Shown: in pieces, positions 5,714-8,553 of the stretch
Layout of the letters: every line of letters starts with the position of its first letter
Numbering within the stretch: position 1 is the stretch's first letter
Origin: Candidatus Sulfotelmatobacter sp.
GTDB lineage: Bacteria; Acidobacteriota; Terriglobia; Terriglobales; Acidobacteriaceae
NCBI GenBank assembly: GCA_030044775.1
Contig: JASICF010000389.1
Span: 1 to 8,553, forward strand
Direction: 5' to 3'
Length of the DNA: 8,553 nucleotides
Program-made: the position numbers and the translations under genes
Notes under the pieces: model-generated
The model's database searches: none
What the model saw: the letters and a program-made list of their open reading frames with translations, nothing else
What the model was told of the DNA's origin: nothing

Positions 5714-6838
5714 TTATTTCCCGGTGTGTCCGTCCGCGCTCCAGTCTGGCGCCGCGGAAATCTCGAACTCGGGAGCGTCACTCTTCGCCGGAGCCGGACT
5801 AATCTTGGCCGGGGCAGGTTTTCGCATAGCGGATCCACTCGCCGGCGCTGCCGCAGCCGCTACGCTGGCGGCCGCCGCACGGACAGGCTTTTTCACCGCT
5901 GCCGCCCCTGCAGCGTTCGCCGCCGGTTTACTTTGCCCCGCGCTTCCGTTATTCCTGCCCAATGCGGTCTCAACGGAAGCACGCAGGTCCACCAGCATTC
6001 GCAAAGGCTGGCCGGAAGAATACTCCGCCTGAAACATCACCTTCCATGACTGGCAGATCATTCGCAGGCGCACCACCGGTTCCTGCGCGGAGAATTGCGC
6101 TCGCCGGCAGTCGATGGTTTCAATCCCTTTTGCTTCGAGCTCGGTCAGGCCATCGAGAATGCCGTTGAGTTCGGTAAGCATCAGGCGAAAGAAGGCGCGG
6201 CGCATGAGATAGCCAAAGCGGGTGAAGGCAACCAGCGCGACCGGCATGTAAAACAGCGACCCCGCTTGACCTTTAGCTTTGCGGCCCTGTTCCAAAACCC
6301 CGCCGTGCAGCAGTTCATTCAGGGTGCGGCACTTTCGCGCCGTCTCCAGAACGCGATCCAGCGAGTTCAACCATACGGGAGCCTTCAGTTCAACCTTGCC
6401 AAGAACCGGCTCCATTGCCTGGGCCACATACGCCAGGTCGGCGCCGTCGTCATTGAGATTATCCGGAGCAATCTGGCTGAAGTATTGCACCAGGAGGAAA
6501 TCGATCTTGTCGCGCATTACATCGCTGTGAACCGGATTTGCCAGAAGATGTTGAAGCAATGCAGCGATGCTGGCAGGGTCCACCGTCGAACTCGTCTGCA
6601 GAAACTGCCTGAGTTGATGAACTTGTATGAGTTCGTCCATCTGATGCAGCCACAGTTGGCCTTGTTTCACGGCCTCGGCCGAAGGACAATCCGTCCCGGA
6701 TTCCAGTTCAGGTGCGCAGGCGGGAAGGTCGACAACGAACTCGCGCGCTAACTCTGCGTACATCGGATAAAGACGTTGAATGTTGGCCCAGACGGCGGCA
6801 AGGTCTGGAGTCGGCGTTTCGGGTTGCGACGGAGTCAT
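5714..6838 (-). CDS. Conserved-looking protein of unknown function with Ala/Pro-rich tail
   Basis: 374 residues from ATG 6838, which overlaps the stop of the preceding PilZ-like gene in an ATGA, so translation is probably coupled; no separate Shine-Dalgarno is visible. Residues 10-295 look like an all-helical cytoplasmic domain (QRLYPMYAELAREFVVDLPA; KIDFLLVQYFSQIAP; NSLDRVLETARKCRTLNELL; FGYLMRRAFFRLMLTELNGI). No catalytic motif is recognised. Residues about 299-352 form a low-complexity Ala/Pro/Lys linker ending in a short acidic-aromatic segment, APEFEISAAPDWSAD (355-369), which could be a docking peptide. There is no signal peptide or membrane helix. Its position between a PilZ-like gene and receiver/CheR genes suggests a role in signalling, but I do not recognise the family. 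Confidence 0.85.
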   Translation of the reverse strand: MTPSQPETPTPDLAAVWANIQRLYPMYAELAREFVVDLPACAPELESGTDCPSAEAVKQGQLWLHQMDELIQVHQLRQFLQTSSTVDPASIAALLQHLLANPVHSDVMRDKIDFLLVQYFSQIAPDNLNDDGADLAYVAQAMEPVLGKVELKAPVWLNSLDRVLETARKCRTLNELLHGGVLEQGRKAKGQAGSLFYMPVALVAFTRFGYLMRRAFFRLMLTELNGILDGLTELEAKGIETIDCRRAQFSAQEPVVRLRMICQSWKVMFQAEYSSGQPLRMLVDLRASVETALGRNNGSAGQSKPAANAAGAAAVKKPVRAAAASVAAAAAPASGSAMRKPAPAKISPAPAKSDAPEFEISAAPDWSADGHTGK

Positions 6839-7203
6839 GGTTTTATGATCCAGTTGGGGACGGAGTTGGTAAAGCGCGCTGCCACGGCGGTGCATCCAGG
6901 GTGATATTGCACGGCAACGACTGAGGCTTCAGCATCAAGCGATCCGTCGGAGTTGCGGACGCGGAGGACATCGGCAAACTCGAGGGGGGTTGTGCACGCG
7001 AAGAGAACCTCGCGTGGAGTTCCGAACTCGATCACGGTGCTTTCCGGCACGCCGTGCGTAGCCGGTTGACCGGCGTCGCTGTTAGACGTACGGGAGAACT
7101 GAATGGGAATTCGCACCGGGGTCGCGTCGGGGAAAAAGCGGGCGAGATCGGCAACCTTGCTGGTTTGCGCCGCGCGCGATGGTGCTGTGGCTTGTTGCGC
7201 CAA
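6835..7203 (-). CDS. Small divergent PilZ-like protein
   Basis: 122 residues from TTG 7203, preceded by GGGGAAGGG with the AAGGG part 6 bases upstream. No ATG or GTG start is evident, so TTG is the best choice. After a polar N-terminus, RIPIQFSRTSNSD (31-43) could mark a beta-barrel start. Then TVIEFGTPREVLFACTTPLE, the pair VLRVRNSDGSLDAEASVVAV, and the ending YHPGCTAVAARFTNSVPNWI resemble the strand order of acidobacterial PilZ-type domains (effect on expression, rise to a conserved V.V..V, then VGVRF...NWI). The canonical RxxxR and DxSxxG cyclic-di-GMP residues are not evident, so binding is doubtful. It is the first gene of the leftward cluster and overlaps the next gene by four bases. 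Confidence 0.7.
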   Translation of the reverse strand: MAQQATAPSRAAQTSKVADLARFFPDATPVRIPIQFSRTSNSDAGQPATHGVPESTVIEFGTPREVLFACTTPLEFADVLRVRNSDGSLDAEASVVAVQYHPGCTAVAARFTNSVPNWIIKP

Positions 7204-7296
7204 GCGATACCCTTCCCCTACCGCCCCGGATCGGTCTGTTCTGGAAGGCTCTCGATCGAACTCGACCAGAACTTCTTGCGATTTAAAGTGCGGTTG

Positions 7297-7336
7297 GGCT
7301 CCCCCTCTTCCCGGTTAGGAAGAGCATCGGGGAGCC
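7297..7336. promoter_or_regulatory. Long GC-rich hairpin in the divergent intergenic region
   Basis: A two-part inverted repeat: GGCTCCCC (7297-7304) pairs with GGGGAGCC (7329-7336), and CTCTTCC (7305-7311) pairs with GGAAGAG (7318-7324). The loop is 6 bases and there is a 4-base bulge (7325-7328), giving 15 perfect base pairs. No T-run follows on either strand, so it is not a classical intrinsic terminator. It lies about 94 bases upstream of the PilZ-like start, possibly in that transcript's leader. It could equally be a dispersed genomic repeat. Confidence 0.55.
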
Positions 7337-7474
7337 AGAATCCGCGGTTACATCCAAAGAAGTTGCACGACCGCGACCACAGTGTTGAACGGAAGGATTA
7401 GCACTGAGGCGTTCGCATTTTCAGCGAGTTACATCTTATCCGCCAGCCCGAAGTCGGCTCCTTCGCGCCCCGCC

Positions 7475-7500
7475 GTCTCACCTTGAGACAATCGTCTCAA
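7475..7500. promoter_or_regulatory. Triple GTCTCA operator-like site upstream of the FecR gene
   Basis: Three 6-base half-sites alternate in orientation: GTCTCA (7475-7480), TGAGAC (7484-7489) and GTCTCA (7494-7499). The last two extend to a perfect 7-bp inverted repeat, TTGAGAC/GTCTCAA, with a 4-base spacer (7483-7500). They occupy the place where a -35 box would sit relative to TATAAT at 7513, and no good -35 hexamer exists there. Binding of a dimeric regulator, either an activator or a repressor, is the likely reading. Its identity is unknown. Confidence 0.55.
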
Positions 7501-7512
7501 TTTCCTTTCCCG

Positions 7513-7518
7513 TATAAT
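7513..7518 (+). promoter_or_regulatory. -10 box of the FecR gene promoter
   Basis: A perfect TATAAT with no good -35 at 16-18 bases. TTGAGA at 7483-7488 is 24 bases away, too far for a normal spacer. Transcription would start near 7525, giving a leader of about 130 bases. The weak -35 combined with the overlapping operator-like repeats suggests a regulated promoter. Confidence 0.55.
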
Positions 7519-7534
7519 CTCGCCCAATCAGAAA

Positions 7535-7654
7535 AAGCTACATCCGCTCCGCAACCTTAGGAGGAACTACATCCCTCCTTAGGCTTCGGGCATCGGACGT
7601 AGCTTGAAATTCCGCGAACTCGGGTTCGCAAGAAAACCAGAAAGGCTGGGGCAA
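7535..7654 (+). promoter_or_regulatory. Structured 5' leader of the FecR gene
   Basis: Nested and serial inverted repeats are visible. The outer stem pairs AAGCTACATCCG (7535-7546) with CGGACGTAGCTT (7594-7605), 11 of 12 bases. Inside it CCTTAGGAGG (7555-7564) pairs with CCTCCTTAGG (7574-7583), 9 of 10 bases, with a 9-base loop. Downstream, GCGAAC/GTTCGC (7614-7619, 7624-7629) closes a TCGG loop. Last, CCAG/CTGG (7637-7640, 7646-7649) displays AAAGG, the likely ribosome binding site, in its loop. This amount of pairing in about 115 bases suggests a cis-acting RNA element. I do not recognise a known riboswitch class. Confidence 0.5.
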
Positions 7655-8553
7655 ATGACGCGCAGCAGGTTCTCCAAGAAGGAAAGAATATGGTGGAGCG
7701 TGCCTCTCGGGCTCGCGCTCCTGTCAATCGCGATTGTGCTTCCCGCAGCAGTAAACGCACAAGATGATCCGCCCACCAGAGTGGCTCGTCTTGGCTACCT
7801 CGAAGGATCGGTTTCCTTTCAGCCGGCCGGAACCGGTGACTGGATCGGGGCAGTTCCAAATCGGCCGATGACGACAGGCGACCAACTTTGGTCCGACGCT
7901 GAATCTCGCGCCGAACTGCAACTCGGTTCTGCCGCCATTCGCCTGTCCGAGAACACCGGCATTTCCTTTCTGAATCTCGATGACCACACCGTGCAACTGC
8001 AGTTGAGTGCCGGAACAATTAACGTCCGCGTGCGCCGTCTGCGCAGCGACGACGATTTCGAAATCGACACCCCGAATCTCGCTTTCAATATCGCCGACCC
8101 GGGAAGCTATCGCGTGCAGGTGGCCGAGGATGGCAGCTTGACCATCATTAGTGTCCGGGCTGGCGATGGGGACGTGACAGGCAGCGGGCAGGCTTACTCC
8201 ATGCAAGCCGGACAGGTCGGCTACTTTGACGGGACGAGCAATTTGAACGCCGATGTAGAACCAATCGACGAGCCCGATCAGTTCGACGTGTGGGTCGAGG
8301 GCCGCGATCACCGTTACGACTACTCTCGGTCCGCGCAATATCTGTCTCCCGATGTGGTGGGATACGAAGACCTCGATGACTACGGCTATTGGCAGGATGA
8401 CCCCATGTATGGGCATATCTGGTTTCCCAACCGTGTCGAATACGGCTGGGCGCCGTATCACACGGGCCACTGGGCCTGGATCGATCCCTGGGGCTACACC
8501 TGGGTCGATGATGCTCCTTGGGGCTATGCGCCGTTCCACTATGGACGTTGGGT
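7655..8553 (+). CDS. Secreted FecR-domain/DUF6600-type protein (partial, C-terminus outside window)
   Basis: An open frame of 299 codons to the window edge. ATG 7655 is chosen for the signal peptide that follows directly and for AAAGG 9 bases upstream; TTG 7604 is in frame but would bury the signal peptide. Residues 1-35 form a Sec signal peptide: basic SRFSKKER, hydrophobic VPLGLALLSIAIVLP, and cleavage after VNA. Residues about 42-190 are a FecR-like beta domain (VARLGYLEGSVSF, then GDQLWSDAESRAELQLG, FEIDTPNLAFNI, YRVQVAEDG, YSMQAGQVGYF). From about 235 an aromatic-rich DUF6600-type segment begins, with GWAPYHTGHWAW, DPWGYTWV, PWGYAPFHYGRW and tandem WAPY..G.W-like units. Family members are envelope or exported proteins of uncertain role. 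FecR here is not an iron-signalling anti-sigma factor, because no transmembrane and N-terminal cytoplasmic region is present. Confidence 0.9.
   Translation, partial: MTRSRFSKKERIWWSVPLGLALLSIAIVLPAAVNAQDDPPTRVARLGYLEGSVSFQPAGTGDWIGAVPNRPMTTGDQLWSDAESRAELQLGSAAIRLSENTGISFLNLDDHTVQLQLSAGTINVRVRRLRSDDDFEIDTPNLAFNIADPGSYRVQVAEDGSLTIISVRAGDGDVTGSGQAYSMQAGQVGYFDGTSNLNADVEPIDEPDQFDVWVEGRDHRYDYSRSAQYLSPDVVGYEDLDDYGYWQDDPMYGHIWFPNRVEYGWAPYHTGHWAWIDPWGYTWVDDAPWGYAPFHYGRW

Larger units (their letters stand above)
7204..7654. other. Divergent intergenic control region
   Basis: This 451-base stretch separates the leftward PilZ-like cluster from the rightward FecR gene. Only overlapping shadow frames occur and none has a plausible start, so I call no gene. 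It holds the GC-rich hairpin at 7297-7336, the alternating GTCTCA sites at 7475-7500, a TATAAT box at 7513-7518 and the structured leader from about 7525. I see no clear promoter for the leftward cluster in 7204-7440. Confidence 0.6.

Noticed and set aside
7054..7401. 115-residue plus-strand frame across the PilZ-like 5' end and the intergenic hairpin
   Set aside because: It overlaps the better supported minus-strand gene, has no ribosome binding site and reads through the palindrome with a low-information sequence.
7538..7574. Repeated CTACATCC units as a CRISPR-like array
   Set aside because: Only two 8-base copies, part of a stem structure, with no longer repeat or spacer series.
7559..7580. 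AGGAGG at 7559-7564 as the ribosome binding site of a leader peptide
   Set aside because: No ATG, GTG or TTG follows at usable spacing. The bases are better explained as one arm of the leader stem.
7567..7580. Similarity of ATCCCTCCTT to the 16S rRNA 3' end (anti-Shine-Dalgarno)
   Set aside because: Short match with no other rRNA sequence nearby; it is the complement of the adjacent AGGAGG arm.
7724..8539. 271-residue open frame antisense to the FecR gene
   Set aside because: The plus strand shows a signal peptide, a FecR domain and DUF6600-type repeats. The antisense frame has no recognisable domain and arises from the biased codon use of the real gene.

Overview
The window looks like a chromosomal stretch from a moderately GC-rich bacterium, most likely an acidobacterium (Terriglobia-type). 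That assignment is an inference from three things: the FecR-plus-DUF6600 type envelope protein, the CheR/PilZ-like gene mix, and the codon usage. No rRNA or other taxonomic marker is present.

Layout: (1) 1-2130 holds the complete nucleotide-excision-repair helicase gene uvrB (+), with its promoter and leader. (2) 2131-3021 holds a single cysteine-motif protein gene (+) of unknown function. It sits between the real 3' end of uvrB (2092-2130) and a second, diverged copy of the last 12 uvrB codons plus stop (3022-3060). This looks like the scar of an insertion or recombination event at the 3' end of uvrB. (3) 3068-3683 (-) holds a small coiled-coil gene, a remnant of a PIN-domain toxin, and an orphan Phd/YefM-type antitoxin. 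The antitoxin tail is now encoded by out-of-frame toxin DNA. (4) 3749-7203 (-) is a signalling cluster transcribed leftwards: a small divergent PilZ-like protein, a 374-residue protein of unknown function (ATGA overlap with the first), a protein with a degenerate receiver followed by a histidine-kinase dimerisation helix but no ATPase, and a CheR-type methyltransferase. (5) 7204-7654 is a divergent intergenic region. It contains a long GC-rich hairpin, three alternating GTCTCA half-sites, a consensus -10 box and a strongly structured 5' leader. (6) 7655 to the window end (+) is the N-terminal part of a secreted FecR/DUF6600 protein that runs off the window.

How it works together: uvrB is a stand-alone repair gene. 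The four leftward genes probably form one chemosensory or surface-behaviour module (methyltransferase, phosphotransfer-like protein, PilZ-like protein), although no receptor, CheA or CheW is visible here. The divergent FecR gene shares the control region with that module, and its long structured leader suggests post-transcriptional control. The most interesting points are the uvrB 3'-end duplication around a foreign-looking gene, the kinase-like protein without an ATPase in the signalling cluster, and the operator/leader architecture upstream of the FecR gene.
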